Source of the DNA: Plantago major
Lineage: Eukaryota; Streptophyta; Magnoliopsida; Lamiales; Plantaginaceae
Length of the DNA stretch: 64,000 bases
Assembly: GCA_026545765.1 (NCBI GenBank)
Contig: CM048842.1
Location: 42,107,431-42,171,430 of the forward strand
Direction of reading: 5' to 3'
Shown here: positions 35,916 to 49,600 of the stretch, in pieces
Numbering within the stretch: the stretch's first letter is position 1
Layout: every line of letters begins with the position of its first letter
Notes under the pieces: model-generated
The model's database searches: none
The model's input: only the letters and a program-made list of their open reading frames with translations
Told to the model about the DNA's origin: nothing
Program-made: the position numbers and the translations under genes

Positions 35916-36368
35916 CCACATGCATCTCCTAAAACCTTTCCCAAGCATCATGAAAAGATTCCTTCGTTTTTTTGGGTAAAGGTCGATATCATCTTCCTTT
36001 CTCTCATAACTCTTGTATGTCCCATAAATCGTTTCAAGAATGTACTCCTCAAGTCGTCCCATTCGGATATTTCTTCCTTAAGTGAACTTACCCATCTTTT
36101 AGCCTTTCCCTCTAGTGTTTTTGATAAAGAACCAGAACTTAAGCTCCTCATCGGTTAACTCCTTCGTTGGAAACTGCTCAACAACGGACTCGAACGTTCT
36201 TAAGAATTCGCACTCGTTTTCTCCTTCTTTCCCTTCAAACTTTGGTAATGAATTTATCAAGATCGGATCAAATCTGTACTCCCTCACATGTGGCTGAAAT
36301 CGAATTCCACTCCTGCTTGGTTTTGGCATGTTGATCTCTCTCATCGTCTTCTTGTTTTCTTCTTCCAT
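35916..36368 (-). pseudogene. Ty3-type gag fragment
   Basis: ATG at 36368 (minus strand) starts MEEENKKTMREINMP. Then come LPKFEGKEGENECEFLRTFE and ELTDEELKFWFFI, and in a shifted frame GKAKRWVSSLKEEISEWDDL and LRSTFLKRF, the retrotransposon gag core that assembles the particle. A further shift near 35948 leads into an ESFHDAWERF-like segment, then a stop and truncation at the LINE junction. At least two frame disruptions, so not functional. Confidence 0.82.
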
Positions 36369-36446
36369 CTTGAATTTCCTGCAATAAAAAGTAGTTATTG
36401 TTCCAAAAAAACCAAATAAGTACTACGCTAATAATCTACTAATTAT

Positions 36447-36464
36447 TCCCCGACAGCGGCGCCA
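36447..36464 (-). other. Primer binding site (tRNA-Asp type)
   Basis: On the minus strand TGGCGCCGCTGTCGGGGA, close to the complement of the tRNA-Asp 3' end. It lies 10 bases after the LTR end and 78 bases before the gag ATG. Confidence 0.85.
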
Positions 36465-36474
36465 GAAAACTTAA

Positions 36475-37945
36475 TGTGCCTTGGCAAAAACAATTGTCGT
36501 TGAAATAAAGTTTCACCAAGAACTCCAACGTTTATCAAATTTATAATACCAAACCAAGTTCTAAACACACAAAAAAGAATTAGTATAGTAGAAGTTGACT
36601 CGAGAGGTCGGTCTCTCGGGAATAACAATCGATTTAGTAGTTGAATAAGCGGTTGTTTCTCAATATAAAGCAATAAAGTAAGCGAATAAATGGTTTGGGT
36701 GTTTGAAATAATTATTGAAAACGGATTGTAAACAAATAAGTGCGCAAATATAACGTAAATAAGTAACTTGGAATCAATTAATGCAAGCATGTAAGTATTA
36801 ACCTTCACTTTCATAACTAGTTTATATCAAGAATCACAAATAGTGATGGTTATGGTTGAAGAGTCACACAGGCAACATATCATGTTACCGAGACTCGTTC
36901 GGTACGGATACCCCATGTAGGCTACCGTCTAGCTCAAGCTGTCACCATTGGCTAGCTCGACAACAAACCTCAGGCAGATAATCAACTTATAGACATGGTT
37001 GATTTCTCCTAATCTAGTGCAAAGAATATTCATGAATCCATGGTAAACACAAATAATCATCATCTTAACGTAAACATCACAGGAATAAACAACAATCGCA
37101 CAACCAACATAGATGATAGAACTATTCCATCATATATAAACGGTGTAATCAAAGATCCCGGCTAATCCTTACATAAGTAAATTAGCCTAACATAGCGAAA
37201 ATTAAATAAACAGAAAGTTGAATAGAAATAAGGTTTAAAACAACGAAACCGTTAGAAGATGACAAGTGTCGACCCTTCGTTTCTCTTCCTTCAATATTCC
37301 TCGATTGCTTGTAGTCTTCAATAGCTGATGACGGCTATGGTTTCTTCTTCTTGTTTGCTGACGGCCAGGTTTTGCTGCTTTAAAGTTTTTCTTCCCCGAT
37401 GATTGTTTCTCTCTCAAGAGAGCTGATTTTGTATGTTGTGTGTTGATTATGATACCCTAAGGCACTTATTTATACTGTAAATTTCGTGCACAAGCCGCCT
37501 ATGATGAGTAAGGAAGGTTATAATGGCGGGCTCTAGCCTGACGACCTTAAAACAGGTCTTTTGAAACTTTCAGTCAGTCCACTGCGGTCACTAGACCGCA
37601 GTGTTGCCTTGTGCTTCATGTTTCGTCTTGCGTGCTGATTTCGGGCTTCGTAACTTCGTTTCCTTGAAAATTGGTCTTCTACAATGTTTTGGCATTTTCA
37701 ATAATCTTCGCATTGGTGCCTTGATTGGACTCCTCGAACTCCGTGTACGGACAAATCGGCGTATTTCCTTATTTTCCTCGATTTCGCCTAAATATGACGT
37801 TTTGGCACCAGAAATCATGTAATTCCTCAAAAAACGCGATCATGCCCTACAAAATACACAAGAAGTTGGTAATTGGCCATAATATGATATAAATATTGAA
37901 TATTGGACAAAAAAACGAGGGTCTAAAAGTATGTTAAAACACACA
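36475..37945 (-). repeat. 5' LTR of the truncated Ty3 element
   Basis: On the minus strand it starts TGTGTGTTTTAAC and ends GGCACA, giving TGT/ACA termini (the start may be two bases off). A TATAAATA box lies on the minus strand at 37474-37467. The outer boundary is set by termini and primer-site position, not by a second LTR. Confidence 0.7.
37467..37474 (-). promoter_or_regulatory. LTR TATA box candidate
   Basis: The minus strand reads TATAAATA in the expected central position of the LTR, oriented toward gag. Confidence 0.5.
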
Positions 37946-37996
37946 TTTCACGGTCACATAAGCCCAGTAGCATACACAATTCCACATGATTGGTGG

Positions 37997-38562
37997 CAGG
38001 GCCGGAGCCGGGAGAGGGTAAAATTCATTTTTGGTTATCTACAATGTTACTACGCCGTTTTTGGTACTATACAATTATGCATCCAATTTAGATACTGCAC
38101 GATAACATCATGTCCAATTCAGGTACTCTGGGACCAAAATTTGTTCAATTTCATCGGATTTTCAATTTTCTAGATGGAAAAACTTATAAAATAGTTCTTT
38201 TTAAAAAAGGAATTATTTTAGTTTCAATGCATAATTTTCTTATAATTATTTAAAGCTATGTTTAGAAAATTAAGATAAAAAATTGGGTTAATGATGAAGT
38301 TTCACCTGATATATTGTCTACTTTGCAATGTCCCCCTTGAAAATCAAAGAACCGATGAATTTGCTGATTTTTTTATGTTTGAGATCCAAATTGGATAGGT
38401 GTTATTATGCAGTACACAAAATGGACGCATATATTGTAAAGTACAGAAGGAAAAAAAAAAGAAAGTCGTATTAACTTTTTATGCGTTTGCACCCAAATGT
38501 TTTTTTAAAAAAAATTATAAGTAAAATTTTTGATAATTTAAGGTTCCTGGGCTCCGCCCCTT
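37997..38562. mobile_element. hAT-type MITE upstream of the TLDc gene
   Basis: 566 bp with inverted ends CAGGGCCGGAGCC and GGGCTCCGCCCCTT and a perfect 8-bp target duplication ATTGGTGG at 37989-37996 and 38563-38570. The ends match the widespread plant CAGNGGCGGAGCC hAT family. No transposase. Its right end is 140 bp before the ATG of the TLDc gene, within the promoter or 5' UTR zone. Confidence 0.9.
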
Positions 38563-38702
38563 ATTGGTGGATGTGCAGCCTGTGCTGTTGATATTTGGCC
38601 TATGGGTAAACTGAAGAGTCGTTTACGTAGCATCAGTTTCTTCCATAGCAGTTACCAGTGACCACCAGTCCACCACAATCGTAGCGAGCCGGTTTGTTTG
38701 AA

Positions 38703-40226
38703 ATGGGCAACTCAGAGTCTTCTTCCGGTGATCCTCGCTTCATCACCGCCTGCAGGTCTGCGATCACGTTCGATTATTCTTCTCCTCATTCATATGTATC
38801 TATATATGATAATTTATTAACTAAAAACTCCATGCTTATCATCAATTCATTCATTATAATTTAGGATTATCAGCTATTGTGTGTAGGGCTTTTACCTCAA
38901 AGGAACTGGAGAATTTGAAATCAGTCTTCTCGTCTCTCGCTGCTCAGTCTCAGAGCGATGGTAAATTCATCTCTGCTCCTGTTTTCAAGGTGCAGCATTT
39001 GAAACCCCTTTCGAAACTCACTTTACTCTCTATCTAACCTAACCTAACCTAACCTAACTACCCCTATCTGCAGTCCTATATTGGAATTGATGGACCTTTG
39101 GGCGATAGACTTTTCTATTTGGTTTCACAGAAGCGCAATGATCACAAACTTACATTTCAAGACCTTGTTATTACCAAAGTGAGTCAGTTTATATCTCGCA
39201 TCTTATCGTTTTTTACTCTTTAATTTCAGAATAATTCTTAATGCCTAGTACTTTGGTTTCCAATTACCTTTGGAATTAGATGAATTTCTTTCGAGTTACA
39301 ACCTTTTGCGGAACCAAAGCGTCCATATGTTCCGATCATTCATGTCCTTGAATGTAGTTTTCTTAACAACTATTTTCATATGTTAAGACAAGCCTTGTTG
39401 CAAACTATATCAGATTAGTCTCCTCACGGTTTTGAGTTTTGGAAACGGCACTAATGCAAGGGCAAGGGTCCTCCTTTACACAGCATACCTGAGGAGTGCT
39501 TAGAGTACAGGCATTGCCCCTTTTTCTAGATTCATATATTTTTGTACTATTGTAATCCTTGCATATCTATACGTAGACTTGTTAATTGTACTAACCTACC
39601 ATCACCCGTTTCGCACCCGTAAAACGGGGAGTGGGTATTGTACTCGCACCTGCTCTGAATTGGCTGTGGTACCCACTCATAAAAAGTGAAAGGATTCTAG
39701 TGAGTTATAGTTACAGAGGTCATCAACATTTCCTTTCATGCCAGTGTTTGCGTTTGAAAGGATAATAATAATAGGTCAAAATTAATAAAAATGAAAAAAA
39801 TGGCTCCCTGTTCTCATGTTGTCTAAGTTTATATGTGCTCACATGTTGTGTTTCTAGCTACTTGTGAACCTACATGCCATTCTATTATATTTTTAAAATC
39901 TAAACAATATTGTGATTTGATACATTTTGACTATTCAAAGTATATTTAGTTCAGGGGTACTTTCATTAAGTGAAGAAATAGTTGTGTCTGGTGAACTAGC
40001 GCGGGGCCTGAGTGGGTGAGTATGAGTCTTGTGTGGGTGCGAGACGCACCCGCACGCGCAACTCATTATATCTCTTGGTAGATAGCCGGTCCAGGTTGTT
40101 AGCATCCATATATGAGCCAATAAACTGTAAGAATATTAGAGGAACAAAATAGGAAGGAGGAATCATATATAGTAGAGTAAGAAGATGAGATTCTTTTGTG
40201 TGTATTTCCATTCCAACAGCCAACAG

Positions 40227-40276
<50 letters not shown>

Positions 40277-40654
40277 ATTTACAAAGTAATACATCACTGC
40301 AAATTGGCATGCGGCTAGCTTGTGATGGTACATTAACCGAGCTAGCTGCTGTATTTGTAGTATTTTGGGATGTCTGCAAGGCATGCACTTGGTAAAAGGA
40401 GTACTAGGCACGTGTCAAATACAAGGGAATAATGCCTACTCTTCTCGATTTCTTGATCACTACTCCTTGCAATTACTTGCTTGGTGCGTACTCCTCTCAT
40501 TTGCTTGGTCCTCACTCCTCTCCATTATTAATAGAATGAACACTTCATAATTCACATACTTAAATTCATACTTTGAAAGAAGATACTTGAAGACCCACTT
40601 GAATTCGACTCGAATTACATACTTATTAGACACTTGAGTTGCTCATATAGTCTC

Positions 40655-40685
<31 letters not shown>

Positions 40686-43600
40686 AAACCTAATGTCTAT
40701 CATAAGAATACAAAAAAATTGAGTTGCTTATCTTTCCCAAACAATACTTTCTGTATTTGACTAGATTTTACTTGTGTTATTTAATAATGGACTCCACAAG
40801 AAATTTTAATTAGTCACATCAGACTTCTTTCATAAACATCAAACATTAACCAAAACAAATATAATGCATATATTTTTCAAACCCTCCTACAAAACCGGTT
40901 TGATAGCAAATGTAAATACTGATTTGGGACGGAGTGAGTAAACATCTAGCCTCGTATTATAGCTGCAAAAAGCACTTTGACTTACGGTTCTTCCTTGGAA
41001 GAAGATAACTGCTGATGAAGAAAATATCCTAGGAAAAGGTGGCTCACACAGCTAAGGTTATATATCCGCGTCATTACATTTCTGCATCTTTGTATTTCCT
41101 ATACTTGCCTACCAATCTTTTAAAAATGAAATTTACATTGTGAATAAACTCGGATCTTATTTGTATCATACAATGGTGGGGAGTCTCACACTGTACTCTT
41201 TTATTTTTCTAAGGTTTGTCTTACTGGTTTTACTTGGCAAGGTTTTAATGAGGCGACAATTTTGCATATTGTTGTGATGGACATTAAAAGGACCGGGAAG
41301 GGGGGGGGGGGGTTGTTATAAATACAAGCCGTACTCATGCCAAGTTGCACTGATGTATTTTGTAAGATGGATATTGGCCTATAAGTACATGTACAGTTTG
41401 AAGGGATATATGCACAGAAGAAGCATGCTTCTTACTCCACTATCTCTTACTTCCTTGTCTCTAATATGTTTCTCTTGCATTCTTTCAGTTTATAACTTCT
41501 GGGTTAATATCATAACACTATCATTTAAAGTAGTGTGGTGAAAACTATTGAATACAATGGTAAATAAGATATTTTGTTGTGAGCGAGCTATTATATTACG
41601 ATTGCCTTATCTGGACATTTGTTATGCTAAGTGCAAGAGTTAGTTACTCACTTGGACTCGGTAATTGCAAACTTTGTATGACCCACAATGATCTTTTTGT
41701 TATGCTATATGTAGAAATGAAAGTGTTTGGAAGTAAAAAGTAGACTGAGATTTGGGATTATAGGTTTTGATTTTAGAGTAATAATAGAATACTTTCAGAT
41801 GTTGATGGAGTAGGGGTAAATTTAGCTGTGTAGATGTTATTTTATTTTGAGAAAATTACAAAATGATGCTACTCCTAAAAACTTCAAACACATTAGTCAT
41901 ACATAAAAAAAAATCCTACAAATTAGTCGAAACATTTGTACAAATTAGTCATCTTCTTAATTTTAGTAACTTTGAAATGTAACATTACATTTTTGTTGAA
42001 ATCACTTCCTTAACTACATATCTAATCAAATCATTTATGTTGGTAACCAAGATTTTTTCAAAATAAAAAATAATCTTCAATATTCCCTTTTCAAACATAT
42101 CATCAAATGCTCAGGCTGCTCATTTTAACTCAGTTGAAAAACAACAAGCTCATAGTCATTGGTTCAAGCATCATCATCCCTTATTTCAGAGAGATCTATT
42201 CAGACACTAAACATTTGATGCAATGATGATCCCATAACAAGTTTGTTAACCAAGGACGGCATTCTAGTAAAAATAAACAAACATCCTATCTCATGCAAGC
42301 ATCTCATCTTGTAGATAATCAACATAACCACAATCAGAAATCATCTAATCAAACGATGCTTGCTGATGCTTGTTTCTCCCCGGATAATCAACAAGCATCT
42401 AATCGAAGGTAGACGGATTGCATCCTATCTCATGCAAGCATCTCATCTACTAGATAATCAACAAGCATCTAATCAAACGATGCTTGTTGATGCTTGTTTC
42501 TTTCCGGATAATTATGCGTTGGTCATGAAAGGCGAACTGAAAGGAGGGTTTTGTGATGCCTATTTCCAGTTGATTATTCGTTGTTTATAAAAGATTCTGG
42601 TATGGGTGAATTGAGTGGATTTTGGAGAGAAATTGGATTTTGTTTCTTCTAAAATTAGATTGATCGATCTAATCATTCAGATGATGCTTGTTTAGGCAAT
42701 TACCATATTGAATTGAGGGCAAAGTAGGAAAATAAGACAAATAAAGACTAAATTGTAGGAAAGAAACTATGTACGACTAATATTTAGTAAAGTATTGGGG
42801 ATGGTATCAATATATAATTCTCTCTTTTATTTTTGTTGCGAATATGAATATGAAATATTTTGGGAGAAAAGGAGGTATCAATATATAATTCTCTCTTTTA
42901 TTTTTGTTGCGAATATGAATAAGAAATATTTAGGGAGAAAAGGAAATATTAAATGCCAGTCAATTCCAGATCCCGAATCCCACCCAGTCCTAAAACAAAT
43001 AAGGCGTAATTGGTTTTAGAGAGAATTACATATTGATACCATCCCCAATACTTTACTACCTATTAGCCATACATAGTTTCTTTCCTACAATTTAGTCTCT
43101 ATTTTGCTTAGTTTCCTTCAATTCAATATGGTAATTGCCTAAACAAGCATCATCTGATTGATTCGATCGATCAATCTAATTTTAGAAGAAACAAAATCTA
43201 ATCTCTCTCCAAAATCCACTCAATTCACCCATACCAGAATCTTTTCTAAACAACGAATAATCAACCAGAATTAGGCATCACAAAACCCTCCTTTCTATTC
43301 GCCTTTCATGAACGCATAATTATCTGGGAAGAAAGAAGCATCGCCATCTACCTTCAATTAGATGCTTGTTGATTATCCGGGAAGAAACAAGCATCGTTTG
43401 ATTAGATGCTTGTTGATTGTGGTTATGTTGATTAGATGCTTGATTAGATTCTTGTTGATTATCTAGTAGATGAGATGCTTGCTTGAGATAGGATGCTTGT
43501 CTTTTTGTGACTAGAATACCGTCCTTGGTTTACAAACTTGTTATGGGATCATCATTGCATCAAATGTTTAGTGTTTGGAATATGTCTCTCTGAAACAAGG

Positions 43601-46600
43601 GATGAGGATGCTTGAACCAGTGACTATGATGCTTGTTGTTTTTCAAACTGAGTTTAAATGAGCGGCCTGAATGTTTGATGATATATTTGAAAGGAGGATA
43701 TTGAAGATTATTTTTAATTTTGAAAGAATCTTGGTTACCAATATAAATGATTTGATTAGATATGTAGTTAAGGAAGTGATTTCATCACAAAAAGGTAATG
43801 TTATATTTCAAAGTCACTAAAATGAAGGTGACTAATTTGTAGAAATGTTTTGACTAATTTTAGGATGTTTTTTTTTATGTATGACTAATGTGTTTGAAGT
43901 TTTTAGGAGTAGCATCATTTTATAATTTTCTCTTGATTTTATTGTTTGAGTTGGACCTAAAGCTGTTGTGTCCACCTTTTACTAGGATGCTATTACATGG
44001 TCTGAAGGACATCATGTGAATTGATGATTGACATTTTTTTTAAAGAAACAGTGGGATAGAGTATTTGCAAATACTTGTGGGGGTACTTTTGCAGACCAGC
44101 TTTGTCTACGTACATGAGTTTTCTGATGGGGAGGCACGGGGTCAAATTGATATGTTCGTTGGTTCTTAAGAACATCATTACAAGCCAGTCAGAAAACTAT
44201 TGCCATCTCTAAGTATATGCATGCATTTAGGGGAACATTGCTTAGGTAAAACCAAATTATTTTTTTTTAATTTGATTATTATTCCCTTTAATAAAACTAT
44301 CTGATTTGTTATTCTAAAAAGAATGGGAGAGGTATTATCTTATTAGGTATTTTCCTAACTTATATAAGTATTCTATAAACTAAGAACCCAAAAGAAAACT
44401 AGGTTTCTTCTCCGATCACCCTTCAGCACCGCAGAAAACCTTTGTAGGTAAGCTCCGTACCTTCAGTTCTTTTTGTTCTAGGTAATCAGACAGATCTTTG
44501 ACGTCTGCTTCAGTAGTTCTAGTACCTTGGTCTGACTGAAAGGAAAAAAAAGGTTAAAAAGTTGGATTGAATTACTTTTGACAATAGCCTCAGTCTGCTT
44601 GATAGCGAAATCATTGTTGTTAGGCTGTCACATCATTGTCTGTTCCCTCTCCCTACTCTTTTTTCTGGTTTTATTCAAATCCATCAACACTCCATTGTTC
44701 TGTTTTAGCCCCTTATCAATTTGGATTCCGTGATTTTACCATCTCAGTACCATCACATGAAATTACTTTTCTTAATCCATCACACAAAAGATTTTGGTTA
44801 TGGGGCATGACATTTAATGTGTTGATGCATCATTGCATCGTCTGGGTTATGCTTTGAAGATATTTGCTACTATCCCTTTCCATCGCACTATCTTTCTAGT
44901 ATTGTGCTTTAAAGAAACTGGAACTGTCCTTTGCAGAACACTCTCTTACTTGTGTTATACTTTGGAGAAATTTGCAGCTAGCTTCATTTTGTCCACTGGA
45001 CTATCCTTCCTGATATCTACCTTTAATTAACTTTTACAAGTGCTTGGGGAAAGCGAACTGCTGTAACAGTGAGAATGACTGATTAATACAATCAACTTAT
45101 TATAATGTGCTGGTCTCACATGGAACATATGGACAAGTACACTTGCGAGCCATTTGCAAAGACTATTGGGGCCTTCTATCGTCAGTCGAGGTGTCGTACT
45201 GACTAGCTTCAGTCACCTATTTTGATCCACTAGATTAAAAGTTTAATGGTGGAGATTGAATAATTTGCTACCTTTCGCACCAAGTGTTGTCATGGGTGTC
45301 GCTCGTGTCGCACAAGGTGTTGCACTACGTGTTGCTCTAATTAACCACCTATATTACCTTAAACTATTTAAATATTTGTTTGGAAAAAAATCATTTTTTA
45401 CATATTAAAAATATCATTGATAAAAAGTTAAAACATTTCATTAAATATGAATTAAAATCAAAATTAAATTAAAAACCAACAATCTATCATCAACTACTCC
45501 GCACAAAATTAAATTAAAGAAAAAGATCCCCAAATTAAACCATCATGTTCATAGACGTCCCTCTTTGAAATAGTAGGAAGAAAGACTTCTCTAATTGGAT
45601 AGATATGATGGAGATCAGAAAGCAACAGCAAGAAGGCACGCGCTTTTTCGATCTTCGAATAATTTTCTTCTGAGATACTCTCAAGGCCCAATCTCGTTCA
45701 TTCAACAGTGGAATGATGAAGCAGGAACAAAGAAAAAATGATCGAGTTTCAAGTTTGTGGATAAGTATGAATTGAATTTCATGAAATTAGAATTAGGGTT
45801 CATCAAATTTGAATGATTTTACAGATTACGAATGAGTGCTGTGGATATGGAGTATATAATTATAAATTATAATTGTATGTAATTATGTATTTATTATTTA
45901 TGACTAGAAATTAAGTGGAAAAATATTTTTAAATATATTAACAATTACTAACGGTTAAAGGCGATGGAAAGTACTTGTCAAGAGCGATGGAGAGCAATGG
46001 ACACGTGTCAACACCCCGACTAACAATAGTCAGGGCAACAATTTGACTGACGATAGAAAACCTGAAGACTATTTGACCTCATTATTCCAATCCTTTCCTT
46101 ATGTAATTGTGAACATGTGCTGATCCTTGATGTTTTTATTACTCTTATCCTCTTGTAATTGGTGGATTTTTAAATGGTTGAGCTTGTACTTATTTTTAGA
46201 AAGAACGAAAAGCATGATTCATGTTCTTAGTCTCTGTTCCTGCTATTTCTTACTCCAGGGGATATATGAGAAGGGAACAAAGGATGACATTGAACAGTTC
46301 ATTTACGAAACACTAGATGTCTCCAGTGATGGTATAGTGACAAGGTGACATGTGTTTTCATAGTGCAGATATATTTACATTCCTCATAGATATAGTTCAT
46401 ATGGGTTATTATGTCATTTGGTTTCCATGATCTGCAGGCCTGACCTCGAAGCGGTTTTAACTGCCATCCTTGATAATCTATTTGAGTCCGAAAATTCTGA
46501 ATCCAATGCAAGGTCACATAAAGAAGTTGTCGAGGTTTACATTAATGCTTCAAATTCTGCCAGTGATTGCATGTCTTTTGAGGATTTCCGGGTATGGTGT

Positions 46601-49600
46601 ACCCTTCTTCCTGCAGTCAGGAAGTTTCTTGCTTGCTTATTGATGCCATCTGATAGAGGTTTCTCGTCTATACTCCTAGCCTCATAGCTATTTTCTTACT
46701 AAAATGAACTTTTGGGTTGAGTAGCCACTTCGTTGGAGGTCTAGCCACATTTGCGATATTTCATTATTAATCTGCTGAGGCTCCATTTATAGGTGTGTAC
46801 TGTGTAGTAAGTAGTGACCACGTCAATTTATCAGAGTGCATAGTCCCTCACTAGGCAGTGCAAGCAGCAGAACCAAAACACACACGTTCAATTGGTGAAT
46901 TTTGGTGTAAAAGTTTCCTTGTTTTGAACATGCGGTTTAACGCCGTAAAGAATTGAATCAAAATGTGAAGTGCATTGGTACATGCTAACCATTGTGGCAT
47001 GCAGATCCTCATGCATTACTTATTCTCTGTGTCTTGGTGGAGGTGTTCTTGGCGCAAAGATACGCAGATACATTTGCAAAATATTATGAATTCATTAGTC
47101 TGTTTGAGTTTTTAATTTTTTTATGATAATTATTTACCTTTTAATGTACATAATTCTTTCGACAGTAATAAAAGAGTTCCTCATCTAGGGGTGGAAAATG
47201 GGCAGAGGTAGATATGGGTCAATCCACAATCCATTTACTTACACCGATTTACAAACGGGTATAAGATGGCTGGTTGGTGAAACATTACCAATTTATTTAC
47301 ACCTAGATATGACCTATTTATTGGTTTGTGGTCACCCATTTTCTTAACCTACCTCTACCCTTTTCTTTAAACGGATGGACCTGTTACAGGGTACCTATTG
47401 AAATGGCTTAGAAAGGTGTATACCCATAGAAGTGGGTAAATCTTGCTACTTTTAGTCAGCCCTCAGTGCGTAATTGGCCTCACAAACGAGTCGTAAGATG
47501 TATTGTAAAGGTCTGAGCTATGACTGCTTAAAAAACTATGCCACATAAAACTTGTCTTCCATGGAACATTTTCTAGTGCTATAATTTTTGTGGTATCGGG
47601 TTTTCTACTATGGGTCAGAAACTTCTGTTCTATCACACGAAACAAGGTTGTAGCAAATTACTAGTTGAACCAGTGTGTGTGACATGACCAAAAGAATTTT
47701 GATATCTCATGTGCTGCTACAGTCATCTAATTGATGCCTTAAGTATGTCATGGTTATTGATGCAAGAGTAATTTATATAATATGATAGATACATGGGTAC
47801 AATAAAACTGTAAACTGGAACCATGTCACTATATATACTGTAACAAGTATCACTTTCTTTTTTAAGGAATTATGGGGAAGAGTCTTTTAGAGAGTCCAGA
47901 ACTATATATAGTCAGTTGGATCTTGTTGATAGAAAAATACTGACTGCAAGCCAGCTTCTCGAGGATTTTTTTTTTTTTTGGTGAGACCACGTTTTGTTCA
48001 AGTAGAAAATAGAGAATAAGATGCGGTTGCACTTCAAGAAAAGGTTAAAGCATTAGCTCTAGATGATTGAACAACTCATGTAGAAAATCTGCTTATAAAG
48101 TTATATAATATAAATTCTTCCTCTATGCACCTTGAAGTTTTAGCATGCCCTGATAAACTGAACTGTTTTGATTTCATGACAATGCATCTTTAACAGCCTA
48201 AGCACACTTCTATTGTAGATAAATTGTGGTAGACGTATAAATATATTCAGATGAATATTTTTCTTTGTGGTCTTATCTGATCCCCACGACAAAGATAACT
48301 CATTCCTTAATTGCTGAATATGATCCTCTGGTTATTTTGTGTACTACAGAATGTTACTTTTCCGAGGCATTCTTCAGTATGTATAATTAGGCTTGACAAT
48401 ACTGTTACCTCTGAATTTCAACTGTTAATTAAAAAATGTTGGCTTATGTGAAGAAACATGTGGGTCCAAAGTGAAATGCATAATGGCTTTAGCTCTTTTT
48501 ATATCAGTTTTAGTATCTTTCACAATACCTTGTCAGGAAATATGGATTCTTGGTGTCAATGATTTGCTGTTTATTTCTGTAGGTTCTCAAATTCCTACTC
48601 TGCAGTATCCGGACAATATTGATCCTGCTCTACTATTATTGAGGAAGGAATATGCTTGGCATATTGGTGGGGCACTGTCTGTGAACGAACTGGACGAGTG
48701 GAAACTTCTATATCATAGTGGCCTTCACGGACTAAGTTTCAGCACTTTCTTGGGGAATGTAGCGTGAGTAGTTTGTTTTTACCATGCTTTTGGGAGTTGG
48801 CTTTTTCTTGTTTCTTCTTCATCATTATTTATTTTTTTGTGCATCTTATCTAATACAGGTGCTTTATTTGTCGCCATAATCATCTATATCATGCCCCTCT
48901 TTCCTTAAAGCCATAATTTCCTTTTTGCTCTCTTATATTGAGTAAATGATGAATATTCTGTATCTGAGGTTTGAATTATTACCCTAATCACTTGTTTCAA
49001 GGTATGAACCAAGTCTTCTCTTGCTGTTTTGTCTGCATTTTTATTTTTTTTTTGATTTCTCACTGGTATCCGCTACATGCGACTAATCCAGCCGAGCATT
49101 GTCGAGCCCTTTTTGAGGGGGCGGCTCTTCCAGCGCTGTTTGTCTGCATTTATATTGCATGTATACTGATTTGTGTCTATGCATATTTGTGTGCATGCCT
49201 AGTATTGTACACCGGTTCCTGGCGACGCACAAATGTTTGTGCAAAGATATTGTATTTTAAATACTTATGCTTTTGATGGTTGTCATTATTTGAGGGATTT
49301 TTATAGGCATTTATTCATCTGTTCTGATGATGGTCCATTCAATAGGAGTGGAGTCGTTAACTATTTCGTTGTACTGCAGAACTGGTGGACCAACTGTATT
49401 AATCATTAAAGATAAAGAAGGTCACATATATGGAGGGTACGCTTCTCAGCCATGGGAAAGGCATGCTGATTTTTATGGGGACATGAAATCTTTTCTATTT
49501 CAGCTATACCCGAGAGCATCCATATTCAGGCCTACGGGTGCGAACCATAATTTACAATGGGTAAGTACTATGAATCTTATGCAGTTAAAATTACAGGATG

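Larger units (their letters stand above)
35916..37945 (-). mobile_element. Truncated Ty3 (Athila/Tat-like) element: 5' LTR, primer site, partial gag
   Basis: Read on the minus strand: LTR (37945-36475), tRNA-Asp type primer site (36464-36447), leader, then gag that breaks off at about 35916 where LINE ORF1 begins. Protease, pol and the 3' LTR are absent. LTR length is close to that of the element at the left edge, but the two were not alignable by eye over most of their length. Confidence 0.82.

Noticed and set aside
37591-37830. Minus-strand ORF MRNYMISGAKTSYLG inside the Ty3 LTR
   Set aside because: It sits wholly in the LTR near its 5' end, and no domain is seen.
39037-39059. CCTAA repeats as an interstitial telomere
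   Set aside because: The unit is CCTAA, not the plant CCCTAAA heptamer, and there are only four to five units next to a splice site.
41849-43932. A single foldback element or a CRISPR-like or integron-like repeat
   Set aside because: Each arm has its own 9-bp flanking duplication and inverted ends, so two separate Mutator-like copies explain it better.
49060-49150. tRNA-like segment (GCCGAGCATTGTCGAGCC)
   Set aside because: No cloverleaf with a proper T-arm and anticodon arm can be drawn.
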